Translations under genes and position numbers: made by a program
From: CAZFAT01 sp964517075
GTDB taxonomy: Bacteria; Acidobacteriota; Vicinamibacteria; Vicinamibacterales; SCN-69-37
NCBI GenBank assembly: GCA_964517075.1
Contig: CAZFAT010000309.1
Location: 1 to 18,139, forward strand
Direction: 5' to 3'
DNA length: 18,139 nucleotides
Part shown: positions 7,360-14,501 of the stretch, one piece after another
How the letters are laid out: the number at the start of each line of letters is the position of its first letter
Position numbering within the stretch: the first letter of the stretch is position 1
Notes under the pieces: generated by a model
What the model was told of the DNA's origin: nothing
The model's database searches: none
The model's input: the letters and a program-made list of their open reading frames with translations, nothing else

Positions 7360-8114
7360 CACCGGGTGACGCGCCGGTGATCGATCTGTCCCTGGTCATC
7401 GCGTGCTACAACGAGGAGCCCATTCTCGCCGCCAGCATGACCGAGGTGTTCGCCGTACTGGACGCGCTGCGGTGGACGGCCGAAGTGATCTTCGTGGATG
7501 ATCGCAGCCGGGACCGCACGCGCGAGGTCATTGCGCAGATTGTGGCCGCCCACCCGGACCGGGCCATCCAGGTGCTGGCCCACGAAGCGAACATCGGGCG
7601 CGGCGGGACGGTGATGGACGGGATGCGGATCGGCCGGGGCCGGTTCCTGGCGTTCCTGGACATCGATCTCGAGGTGCACGCGCGCTACCTGCTGCCGTGC
7701 CTGCTCGCACTCGAGCGCGGCCACGACGTGGCCACCGCGCTGCGGATCTACCGTTTCTCGTGGCGATCGCTCGACCGCTACGTGCTGAGCCGGGGGTACC
7801 GCTGGCTGGTGCAGCGGCTGATCGACGTGCCGCTGCAGGATACGGAAACCGGATTCAAGGTCTTCCGCGCCGACCGGATCCGGCCCGTGCTCGACGCCTG
7901 CGTGGACCACGGCTGGTTCTGGGATACCGAGGTCATGGTGCGCGCTCACGCCGCGGGCCTGCGCATTGTCGAGGTCCCGGCGCTGTTCCTCCGGCGCTTC
8001 GACAAGGCCTCCTCCGTGCACGCCTTGCGCGATACGGTGGAGTACCTGCGCAAGCTGTGGACGTTCCGTCCGATCGCCCGCGCGTTGAGGGAGCAGCATG
8101 AAGGCCCTCGGTGA
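7356..8114 (+). CDS. GT2 glycosyltransferase, polyprenyl-phosphate sugar synthase-like
   Basis: A 252-residue GT-A fold enzyme. Motifs are LSLVIACYNEE (residues 11-21), VIFVDDRSRDRT (44-55), the DxD-like FLDIDLE (100-106) and DTETGFKVFR (162-171). The segment GWFWDTEVMVRA resembles the dolichyl-phosphate glucose/mannose synthase group (ALG5/DPM1/GtrB). There are no C-terminal membrane helices. I chose GTG 7356 because it overlaps the upstream TGA as GTGA (7356-7359) and follows a GAGGG at 7347-7351. The frame is open further upstream, but only inside the previous gene. It probably charges polyprenyl phosphate with a hexose on the cytoplasmic side for one of the GT-C enzymes nearby. It overlaps the acyltransferase gene by 17 nt. 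Confidence 0.88.
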   Translation: MTPGDAPVIDLSLVIACYNEEPILAASMTEVFAVLDALRWTAEVIFVDDRSRDRTREVIAQIVAAHPDRAIQVLAHEANIGRGGTVMDGMRIGRGRFLAFLDIDLEVHARYLLPCLLALERGHDVATALRIYRFSWRSLDRYVLSRGYRWLVQRLIDVPLQDTETGFKVFRADRIRPVLDACVDHGWFWDTEVMVRAHAAGLRIVEVPALFLRRFDKASSVHALRDTVEYLRKLWTFRPIARALREQHEGPR

Positions 8115-8628
8115 GGTTGGTCCCCGCCGCGCGATGCGGTTCGTCTGGACGTCGCTGCTCCTGACCGTGTTCCGGCGCCTCTGGCTGCCGCCGCTGCGCG
8201 CGGCGTTCCTCCGCGCCTGCGGCGCGGCCGTCGGTCCGGGCACGGTGCTGCACCGCCTGTCCTTCATCAACGTCGATCGCGGCGGCTTCCGCGCGCTGCG
8301 CGTGGGCCGCCACTGCTTCATCGGCGACGAAGTCCTCATCGACCTTGCGGCGCCGGTGGTCCTGGAGGACCATGCGACGATTGCGGTGCGGGCCATGATT
8401 CTCACGCACCTCAACGTCGGCTTTCGCGATCACCCATTGCAGGCCCGGCATCCGTCGGAGACCGCCGGCGTCACCATCGGCCGCGGGTCGTTCGTCGGAG
8501 CCGGCGCGACGATTCTCGCCGGCGTGACCATTGGCCCGGAAGCGTTCGTCGGAGCGGGGGCGCTGGTCAACCGCGATGTGGCGCCGAACACGACCGTGGC
8601 GGGAGTGCCCGCGCGGGCGATTGGATGA
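8098..8628 (+). CDS. Left-handed beta-helix (hexapeptide repeat) acyltransferase
   Basis: A 176-residue protein. Hexapeptide repeats run from about residue 45 (VGPGTVL, VGRHCFIGDEVLID, LEDHATIAVRAMI) and resume near 125 (VTIGRGSFVGAGATILAGVTIGPEAFVGAGALV). It closes with the family motif NTTVAGVPARAIG. The loop containing TH and RDHPL (about residues 101-115) holds the likely catalytic histidine. It belongs to the WbbJ/NodL/maltose-acetyltransferase-like group that O- or N-acetylates sugars from acetyl-CoA. The N-terminal 40 residues are hydrophobic and basic, perhaps membrane-associating. The start has a good GAGGGAG (8087-8093). It could acetylate the amino sugar made by the WecE-like enzyme, but it lacks the N-terminal domain of PglD-type N-acetyltransferases. 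Confidence 0.88.
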   Translation: MKALGEVGPRRAMRFVWTSLLLTVFRRLWLPPLRAAFLRACGAAVGPGTVLHRLSFINVDRGGFRALRVGRHCFIGDEVLIDLAAPVVLEDHATIAVRAMILTHLNVGFRDHPLQARHPSETAGVTIGRGSFVGAGATILAGVTIGPEAFVGAGALVNRDVAPNTTVAGVPARAIG

Positions 8629-8690
8629 GCACGAACGCGTCTCGGGAGATGGAGGCGCGGACGTCGGCCCCTCCATCGGGTAAGGCATGA
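8625..8690 (+). CDS. Possible 21-codon coupling ORF between acyltransferase and DPM-synthase-like genes
   Basis: A 21-codon frame fills the 58-nt gap exactly. Its ATG overlaps the stop of the acyltransferase gene as ATGA (8625-8628), and its TGA overlaps the start of the next gene as ATGA (8687-8690). The peptide (MSTNASREMEA at its start, PPSGKA at its end) has no recognisable domain or signal. Because every other junction in this operon is overlapping or nearly so, this may be a ribosome-guiding micro-ORF keeping coupling intact. It may equally be chance, or the remnant of a longer tail. Confidence 0.35.
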   Translation: MSTNASREMEARTSAPPSGKA

Positions 8691-9487
8691 CAGTGACCGA
8701 TCGACGCCCAGATCTCACGCTGGTCGTGCCCACCTACAACGAGCGGGGGCATCTCGAGGACCTCGCCACCGAGCTCTTTGCCGCCGCCGCCGCCGCCGGT
8801 GTGGCCCTCGAGTTGGTGATCGTTGACGACAATTCCCCCGACGGCACCGGCGCGATTGCCGATCGGCTGGCCGCCGTGCGACGGGTGAAGGTCATTCACC
8901 GCGCGGGCAAGCTCGGCCTGGGCTCGGCCGTGGTGGAAGGCATCCGCGTGGCGAAAGCCGACGTCGTGGGCGTGATTGACGCGGACTTCAGCCATCCGCC
9001 GCCGCTGGTCCCCCGGATGTACGCGGCATTCGTCGCGACGGGTGCGGACATGCTCGTGGCGAGCCGATATGTGCAAGGTGGGGGTACGATCGGCTGGCCC
9101 GTGGGCCGGCGCATCATGTCGCGCGTGGCCTGCTGGCTCGCGCGGCCCCTCACACCAATTCGGGACGCCGTGTCCGGTTTCTTCATGATTCGGCGCGACC
9201 TGGCGGAGCGGACGGTCGTCAAGGCCGAGGGCTTCAAGATCGGCCTCGAGCTGCTCGTCCGCGCCCGCCCCGCCCGGCTCGTGGAGCTGCCGTTCCAGTT
9301 TGCCAACCGCAAGGCCGGCAAGAGCAAGATGGGGTCGCACGAAACGGCCAAATACCTCGTCCAGTTGCGCGACCTATACTGGATGCACCTGACTGGATCG
9401 CGGCCCGCCGGCCGCTCCTACCGGCTCGTCAGCCCCCGCGAAGTCGAGACATTCGCGGCCACCGGCTCGATCGGCACGTCCAAGTAA
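8687..9487 (+). CDS. DPM1-like polyprenol-phosphate mannosyltransferase (GT2)
   Basis: A 266-residue soluble GT2 enzyme closely resembling dolichyl/polyprenyl-phosphate mannose synthase. Motifs are LTLVVPTYNE (residues 10-19), LVIVDDNSPDGT (43-54), HRAGKLGLGSAVVEGI (71-86), the metal-binding GVIDADFSHPP (95-105), SRYVQGG near 125, and the C-terminal NRKAGKSKM signature. It lacks C-terminal membrane segments, as in the single-domain DPM1 class. The predicted product is a polyprenyl-phosphate hexose, most likely mannose, made from a GDP-sugar at the inner face of the membrane. This is the donor class used by GT39/PMT-type enzymes, two of which are in the window. Start ATG 8687 overlaps the stop of a possible 21-codon ORF. 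The sugar identity is inferred from the family. Confidence 0.9.
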   Translation: MTVTDRRPDLTLVVPTYNERGHLEDLATELFAAAAAAGVALELVIVDDNSPDGTGAIADRLAAVRRVKVIHRAGKLGLGSAVVEGIRVAKADVVGVIDADFSHPPPLVPRMYAAFVATGADMLVASRYVQGGGTIGWPVGRRIMSRVACWLARPLTPIRDAVSGFFMIRRDLAERTVVKAEGFKIGLELLVRARPARLVELPFQFANRKAGKSKMGSHETAKYLVQLRDLYWMHLTGSRPAGRSYRLVSPREVETFAATGSIGTSK

Positions 9488-9496
9488 GGGCACACG

Positions 9497-10660
9497 ATGT
9501 CCCGATCCACCTGTCGCGTCCTGCTGCTCGTCGCCGCCGTCTCCGGTGCCGTCTCAGCGCAGCAGCCCGCCCAGCCGCCGCGCCTCCCGGGCGCGATCCC
9601 GGCCGAGGAGGCGACGCTGCTCGTCAACGGCTATGCGTTTCTCGCCCAAGGCAACTATCAACAAGCGTTCAACAAGGCGTCCGAGGCGCGCAGTCTGTTC
9701 CCGCGGAGCGTGGCGGTCCTGATCTTCGCGGTCGAGGTCGAGATCGCGCGGGGCGGTGCCAAGGCTGGCCTGGATCTCTACGAGAGCTGGCTCGGCGGCC
9801 GCACACTCGAAGAGCCCGCAATGCTGCGTCGGATTGTGATCGCGTCCCTGCGCGAGTTCGCGGCCCAGCCACAGGACGGGATGTCCAGAGACGCCGCTCT
9901 GTGGGCACTGGCCGACGACGGCGATCCGGCGGCGTACCAGGAAGTGTTCCAGGCCGCACAGACGCAGGATACCGGGGCCATCCGGCGCCTCGCGGCGCGC
10001 GGCGATGAGCGGGCCGTGGCGGCGCTGATTGACGGCGGGCTGATGACGATGCGCACGCCCAACGCCGAGGCCACCATCGTCAGCCTCGGGGACAGTCGCA
10101 GTCCGCGCGTGATCGAGCCGCTGACGCGCAAGCTGACCGATCCGGAGGCGGGCATTCGTGGCACGGCCGTCGAAGCGCTGGCCAAGGCTGGCGGGGCGGC
10201 CATGATCGGCCGCATCAAGCCCCTTCTGGCCGACCAGAGCAGCTTCGTCCGGGCGAGCGTGGCGGGGGCGCTGTTCCGGCTGAACGACTTCTCCGGCATG
10301 AACGTCCTGCAGGAACTGTTGGATTCCGATATCGCCAAAGGCCGTCTGCGGGCGGTCCAGCTCATGGCCAGCCGGCCGGATGCGGCCTGGCAGGCCACGG
10401 TTCGGGGACTCCTGCAGGATCCGGATCCAAATACTCGCGTGGAGGCGGCCAGCCTGCTGGTCGATCACGATGCTGTCTCCGCGCGCGCAGCTCTCGAGCA
10501 ACTGTCCGGTGACGCCAACCCGGCCATTCGGGAACGGGCCGCTCGCCTGATGGCCAGCGATTTGAACGCTCCCCTCCCGACGCTCCGGCGGCTCCTGCGC
10601 CACGAGGACTGGCTGACCCGCGTGAACGCGGCCGCCTCCATCGCGGCCCTGACCCGCTGA
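9497..10660 (+). CDS. Secreted HEAT-repeat protein with N-terminal TPR-like region
   Basis: A 387-residue protein starting with a Sec signal peptide (CRVLLLVAAVSGAVSA, probable cleavage near residue 21 before QQPAQ). Residues about 40-110 look TPR-like (GYAFLAQGNYQQAFNKASEA, then SVAVLIFAVEVEIARG). From about residue 140 there are successive HEAT/PBS-type helical pairs, for example SPRVIEPLTRKLTDPEAGIR, ALAKAGGAAMIGRIKPLLAD and WQATVRGLLQDPDPNTRVEA. Such alpha-solenoids are protein-binding scaffolds; no catalytic residues were seen. It follows the DPM-synthase-like gene by 9 nt with a TAAGGG upstream, so it is the last gene of the glycan operon. Its periplasmic role may be to organise or assist the outer-face machinery, which is inference only. 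Confidence 0.82.
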   Translation: MSRSTCRVLLLVAAVSGAVSAQQPAQPPRLPGAIPAEEATLLVNGYAFLAQGNYQQAFNKASEARSLFPRSVAVLIFAVEVEIARGGAKAGLDLYESWLGGRTLEEPAMLRRIVIASLREFAAQPQDGMSRDAALWALADDGDPAAYQEVFQAAQTQDTGAIRRLAARGDERAVAALIDGGLMTMRTPNAEATIVSLGDSRSPRVIEPLTRKLTDPEAGIRGTAVEALAKAGGAAMIGRIKPLLADQSSFVRASVAGALFRLNDFSGMNVLQELLDSDIAKGRLRAVQLMASRPDAAWQATVRGLLQDPDPNTRVEAASLLVDHDAVSARAALEQLSGDANPAIRERAARLMASDLNAPLPTLRRLLRHEDWLTRVNAAASIAALTR

Positions 10661-10815
10661 GGCCGCTTACGGATTTCGCTGGCGGATACGGGTTCAGGGG
10701 GGCTAAGATGCTGGCCGGATTGCCCTAAGGCGTCACGGCATCGCGGCCGATAGGTCTACCGAGCAATCCTCCCGGAGCTCATTGCCCCTCCCAGATAGTT
10801 TTGAAGGGAATACGA
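10661..10815 (+). other. Intergenic spacer upstream of the repeat-protein gene
   Basis: These 155 nt separate the HEAT-repeat gene from the secreted repeat-protein gene and should contain that gene's promoter. TAAGAT at 10704-10709 is a weak candidate -10 hexamer with no clear -35. A ribosome binding site AAGGGA (10804-10809) lies 6 nt before the ATG at 10816. No terminator hairpin with a T-tract was seen after the HEAT gene, so read-through from the operon is possible. Confidence 0.4.
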
Positions 10816-12786
10816 ATGCTGACTCCTGCGTTTTTCGTGTGCCGCGCATTCATGACCAGACTCCTCGGGCTGGCGACGCTCGTGGTCCTGGTGGGCATCG
10901 CCTCTCCAGTCTCGGCACAGCTCTGGACGCTCCCCCCGCCCGTCAAACTGATGGAGACCAGCGTCCGGGGCATTGACTCGGCGTACGACCCCGTGAACGA
11001 CGTCTTTCTGGGCGTTGGGGCCTTCGGGTTTGTCACCGGCGTGTTCGCCAACTCGGTCGGCGAACCGATCGGTGGTGAGATCACGATTTCGAGCGGGGCC
11101 GGGCACTCGAATTACACGCGCGTCCACTACAGCCGGGATCTGAACGGCGGGAGCGGCGGCTTCCTCGTGGCGTGGTCGAGCGAGGACGGCAGCATCCGCG
11201 CGCGCGTCGTCGCCTACCCGGGCGTGCTCGTCGGCGCCGAGCAGGTCGTTGCCGCCGAGCCGGTCTGGATTGAATCGGCGCCCGCGATTGCCTACTCGTC
11301 CACGAGCCAGCGTTTCCTGATCGTGTGGGCCAGCATCACGCTGAACATCAAAGCGCGGCTGGTGGGACTCGACGCCGCGCCGATCGGCGGCATCGCGCAA
11401 ATCTCCTCCGGAATCGGCAAGACACCAGGGGTGGCCTGGAACCCGCACCGCAATGAGTTCGGGGTGTCCTACAGCGGGGAGTCCGGTTCGAGCGCGTTCT
11501 CGGCGTTCGCGATCGTCCCCGCCGCGAACATCGATGCCCCCGGTGCCATCCTCAAGGACTCGTTCAATTTTCTGCCCGGCGGGCTGACCTACATCACCGA
11601 CCTGGCGTTCAGTCCGGCCAGCCGCCAGTACGTCATGACGTGGTACGAGTGGCCAACCAGTATGGCGGCGGTCTTCAGTGACACCGGCGGTCTCCCCCTA
11701 TTCTTCGGGCCCGTCTCGTCGCGCATCGGCGTCTACGATTCGTTGTCCATCTCCTACAACCCCGTCAGCCAGACGTTTCTCGTGGCCGGACTCGATCCGG
11801 TGAACGACTTCCTGACCGGCGCCGAGCTGGCCGGCAATGGCGTGAAGATCGGATTCGACACGCAGCTCATCGGAGCCGGTCCGGCGTGGTACGCCCGCTC
11901 CGCACCCAGCAGCATCACGCCGATGTGGCAGACCGTGATTTCGCGGGGGTTCAAGCTCACGGACCGCGTGGTCTTCACGGGCACGACGGGCGGCGGCTCG
12001 GGTTCCGTTCCGCCACCGCCGACAACAACAACCGATCCCACACCGCCTCCACCGACGACATCCACATCGACGTGTGCGGGTGGCGACATCCCCGGCATGA
12101 CGTGCGTCAACGGCGAGTACTACCCGACCGGCTCGGAGCCGACGACCACTTCCGGCGGCTGCACCGGCACGGTGCCGGGCATGATCTGTGTGAACGGGAA
12201 CTGGGTCCTCGACACCGGCACGACCACGACGACGACGACGACCACCTCGAGCTGCGCGGGCGGACCGATCCCAGGCATGACCTGCGTCAATGGCAACTGG
12301 ATTCCGGACTCGAGTCTGAGCACGGCCAGCACCTCGAGCTGCCCCGGCGGACCGATCCCGGGCATGACCTGCGTCAACGGCGACTGGATCCCGGACTCGA
12401 GTTTGAGCACCGCCAGCACCTCGAGCTGCCCTGGCGGGCCGATTCCCGGGATGACCTGCGTCAATGGCAACTGGATCCCGGACTCGAGTCTGAGCACCGC
12501 CAGCGTTTCGAGCTGCCCGGGTGGGCCAATTCCGGGCATGACCTGCGTGAATGGCAACTGGATCCCGGACTCCAGCCTGGGCACGACCAGTATCTCGAGC
12601 TGCCCCGGCGATCCCGTCCCGGGCATGACCTGTGTCAACGGCAACTGGATTCCGAACAGCACGAAGCTCGAGTTGACGGCGCCGCTCCCGCACGCGGTCG
12701 CGGTCAATGCGCTGGCAGCCAGCCGGCGTTCGACGGTTGCCCGACAGGAGTCGTCGGACGTCCAGCGCCGCGTAGTGAGAATCTAG
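10816..12786 (+). CDS. Secreted protein: probable beta-propeller plus Thr/Pro linker and seven C-x(8-9)-C repeats
   Basis: A 656-residue protein not recognised as a named family. An N-terminal signal peptide is visible (MTRLLGLATLVVLVGIASPVSA, with a probable cut after ASPVSA near residue 35). Residues about 40-390 contain recurring strands such as VAWSSEDGSIRARVV, FLIVWASITLNIKARLV and YVMTWYEWPTSMAAVF, each about 50 residues apart, as in a beta-propeller. A Gly/Ser/Pro/Thr-rich linker (about 393-419) leads to seven repeats with core C-x(8-9)-C-VNG-x-W (residues 420-613). These are separated by Thr/Ser-rich spacers, including a run of nine threonines. I prefer ATG 10816, which has AAGGGA 6 nt upstream, over the in-frame TTG at 10801. 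The last 4 nt overlap the convergent gene. It probably acts outside the cell as a binding or adhesive protein; no catalytic motif was seen. Confidence 0.75.
   Translation: MLTPAFFVCRAFMTRLLGLATLVVLVGIASPVSAQLWTLPPPVKLMETSVRGIDSAYDPVNDVFLGVGAFGFVTGVFANSVGEPIGGEITISSGAGHSNYTRVHYSRDLNGGSGGFLVAWSSEDGSIRARVVAYPGVLVGAEQVVAAEPVWIESAPAIAYSSTSQRFLIVWASITLNIKARLVGLDAAPIGGIAQISSGIGKTPGVAWNPHRNEFGVSYSGESGSSAFSAFAIVPAANIDAPGAILKDSFNFLPGGLTYITDLAFSPASRQYVMTWYEWPTSMAAVFSDTGGLPLFFGPVSSRIGVYDSLSISYNPVSQTFLVAGLDPVNDFLTGAELAGNGVKIGFDTQLIGAGPAWYARSAPSSITPMWQTVISRGFKLTDRVVFTGTTGGGSGSVPPPPTTTTDPTPPPPTTSTSTCAGGDIPGMTCVNGEYYPTGSEPTTTSGGCTGTVPGMICVNGNWVLDTGTTTTTTTTTSSCAGGPIPGMTCVNGNWIPDSSLSTASTSSCPGGPIPGMTCVNGDWIPDSSLSTASTSSCPGGPIPGMTCVNGNWIPDSSLSTASVSSCPGGPIPGMTCVNGNWIPDSSLGTTSISSCPGDPVPGMTCVNGNWIPNSTKLELTAPLPHAVAVNALAASRRSTVARQESSDVQRRVVRI
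12073..12657 (+). repeat. Seven in-frame repeats, four at exact 87-nt period
   Basis: Repeat cores begin at 12073, 12160, 12253, 12340, 12427, 12514 and 12601. From 12253 onward the spacing is exactly 87 nt (29 codons). The consensus core is CPGGPIPGMTCVNGNWIP, followed by the spacer DSSLSTASTSS. Copies 3-6 are very similar at the DNA level, copies 1, 2 and 7 are more diverged, and copy 2 has one residue fewer between its cysteines. An ACG/ACC trinucleotide run (about 12219-12246) encodes the poly-threonine between copies 2 and 3. Copies are direct and contiguous within a coding frame. Confidence 0.93.
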
Positions 12787-14501
12787 CGGACCTTCCAGAG
12801 TTCCACGACGGGCCCTGGCCGCTCCAGGCGCTCGTCGATCGTCCGGTCGGTATTGTGGAGGAACGGCTCAGGCCGTTCCTCCTTTTCGTTTTCCGGGTGT
12901 TCCCATGGCACCAGCCGGCCCACGAGCGTGGCCTCGGTGGTGAGCGCCAGTTCGAGATCACGGAATGCGGGGTTCGTTCCGCGCGCCTGGTTGAGCACGA
13001 CGTACTGGATGTTGCGCTCCTTGATCGGCGTCAGGCTGCCGGCGGCGGTGAATTCCGACGGCGGGACGTAGATCTTGTCCTGGTCGAGTCCTCCGTCGCC
13101 CAGCCAGAAGACGTCATAGGCGGGCTCCGGGTACGGCGTCAGCTCGAGCTGACCTCTGAACCTCGGGCTCGCGAGCGTCTCCGATCCCAGATGGGTGCGG
13201 AGCGCGCGAACGAGTGATTCGCGCGACGGCCGCAACGCAACGCTGTACGGCTGAATCAGGATGGCGGCGCCGGCAGGCACGTCCCGCTGAATCAGCTCGG
13301 TGGCGACCGTGCGGGTATCGGCCTGGCGGAAGAACACGCCCAGGCGGGCGCTCGCGACGGCTGCTGGCAGGGCCGCAATGACGCTCAGCGCCACCGCGGC
13401 CGCGGTCTGGCGGCTGAAGGAAGCCGTGGCGCGCCGCACGGCGTACGCCGCCGCCACCGCAAGAACGGGCAGCATCGGATTGAGATACCGCCCGGCGGGC
13501 ACCGTGTTGGCCAGGAACGCGAGAAACACCGCCGCAAACGCGAGCCACACCAGGGCGCGGCGCCAGTCGCTGGCGACGGCGAGCACCACGCCCGCCACGC
13601 CGAGCAGGAAGACAGGCCAGCCCGCGGCCTCGAACGCCAGCATCTCCGCATACCGTGCGGCGGATCCGAAGCTGCCGGTGCTCGCCACGGCGCGATCCAT
13701 GACGATCGCGCGGTTGGCCGCGATGTCGGCCCACGCGGTCGCGGGGTCGGCGACGAGGAAGGGCGATCCAAGGGCGAACAGGACGACGGCGGCCACCCCC
13801 GCGATGGCGGCATGGCGCATGCGCAGGCGCCATGGTTCACCGGTCGGGCCCACCAGCGCCGCGGTCGCGACGGAGAGCGCCACGAACAGCGCGTAGTAGT
13901 GCGTGCTCGCGGCCAGCCCCGCCAGTCCTCCCGCGGCCATCCAGCGGACCGTGGACGACCGCCTGTCCGGGCGCACGACGAGGGACGCCGCGGCCAGCAG
14001 CGTGAGCACGACGAGGAGCGTCACCGGCACGTCGTGCTTGATGTAGTGCGCGTCGCGGACCGCAAACGGCGCGACGGCCAGGAAGAAGGCCGCGATGATG
14101 CCGACGGTTCGGTCGTACAGGACGGTGCCCAGACGCGCCGTCAGCAGGACCGTCGCGACACCGCACAGCAGCGTGAGCATTCGACCGGCCAGGTAATGCC
14201 AGGTGGGGTTCACGAAGTAGGCGCGCTGAAAGTCAGCGATCGACTGAAACACACCGGTCGCGAGTCCGGCGACGAACGACAGGCCCTCCCAGACGAGCAG
14301 GGCATAGAAGTAGAAGCTCGGGTAAACGAAGTTGCCCGGATTGAGGTTGCCAGTCCCCAGGGCCAGCGCCCGGTTCAGGATCGCGATCTCGTCCGGGTTG
14401 TAGACCGCGGGCAAGCCGTAACCAAGCCCCGGCAGCCGCAGCGCGATCGCCACAATCGCCACCACCCCCAGCCACGCCCGCCACATCGTCAGACCAGCCA
14501 T
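12783..14501 (-). CDS. GT39-type (PMT-like) membrane glycosyltransferase
   Basis: A 572-residue polytopic protein with roughly ten hydrophobic segments and a soluble C-terminal domain of about 170 residues. The conserved acidic pair of GT39/GT-C enzymes is in AVYNPDEIAI (D37-E38). FVYPSFYFYALLVWEGL and RDAHYIKHDVPVTLLVV match the family's second and third signature regions. It should use a polyprenyl-phosphate sugar on the periplasmic face. The frame is open upstream for another 364 codons, but that is a shadow of the previous gene. ATG 14501 overlaps that gene by 13 nt and has AGGA upstream; ATG 14486, 2 nt after its stop, is the alternative. Its TAG stop shares CTAG (12783-12786) with the convergent repeat-protein gene. 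It is the last gene of the four-gene minus operon. Confidence 0.87.
   Translation of the reverse strand: MAGLTMWRAWLGVVAIVAIALRLPGLGYGLPAVYNPDEIAILNRALALGTGNLNPGNFVYPSFYFYALLVWEGLSFVAGLATGVFQSIADFQRAYFVNPTWHYLAGRMLTLLCGVATVLLTARLGTVLYDRTVGIIAAFFLAVAPFAVRDAHYIKHDVPVTLLVVLTLLAAASLVVRPDRRSSTVRWMAAGGLAGLAASTHYYALFVALSVATAALVGPTGEPWRLRMRHAAIAGVAAVVLFALGSPFLVADPATAWADIAANRAIVMDRAVASTGSFGSAARYAEMLAFEAAGWPVFLLGVAGVVLAVASDWRRALVWLAFAAVFLAFLANTVPAGRYLNPMLPVLAVAAAYAVRRATASFSRQTAAAVALSVIAALPAAVASARLGVFFRQADTRTVATELIQRDVPAGAAILIQPYSVALRPSRESLVRALRTHLGSETLASPRFRGQLELTPYPEPAYDVFWLGDGGLDQDKIYVPPSEFTAAGSLTPIKERNIQYVVLNQARGTNPAFRDLELALTTEATLVGRLVPWEHPENEKEERPEPFLHNTDRTIDERLERPGPVVELWKVR
12857..12892 (+). terminator. 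Intrinsic terminator for the plus-strand repeat-protein gene
   Basis: A perfect 11-bp stem GGAGGAACGGC / GCCGTTCCTCC (12857-12867 with 12872-12882) has a TCAG loop and is followed by TTTTCGTTTT (12883-12892). It lies 70 nt after the stop at 12786 and reads as a terminator only on the plus strand; the other side has no T-tract. It is located inside the 3' coding region of the convergent glycosyltransferase, in the segment encoding NEKEERPEPFLHN. Confidence 0.85.

Noticed and set aside
10801..10815. TTG at 10801 as the start of the repeat-protein gene
   Set aside because: The ATG at 10816 has an AAGGGA at proper spacing, which would lie inside the coding region if the TTG were used.
12253..12600. 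Regular direct repeats considered as a CRISPR array or minisatellite
   Set aside because: Units are contiguous 87-nt in-frame coding repeats with no unique spacers and no cas genes nearby.
11698..12693. Minus-strand 331-codon frame across the repeats, with its own periodic motif
   Set aside because: Its periodicity is simply the antisense reading of the 87-nt repeats; no start signal or homology was seen.
11886..13217. Plus-strand 443-codon frame with His/Asp/Arg-rich repeats
   Set aside because: It is the +1-type shadow of the repeat-protein gene, and it runs past that gene's terminator into antisense of the GT39 gene.
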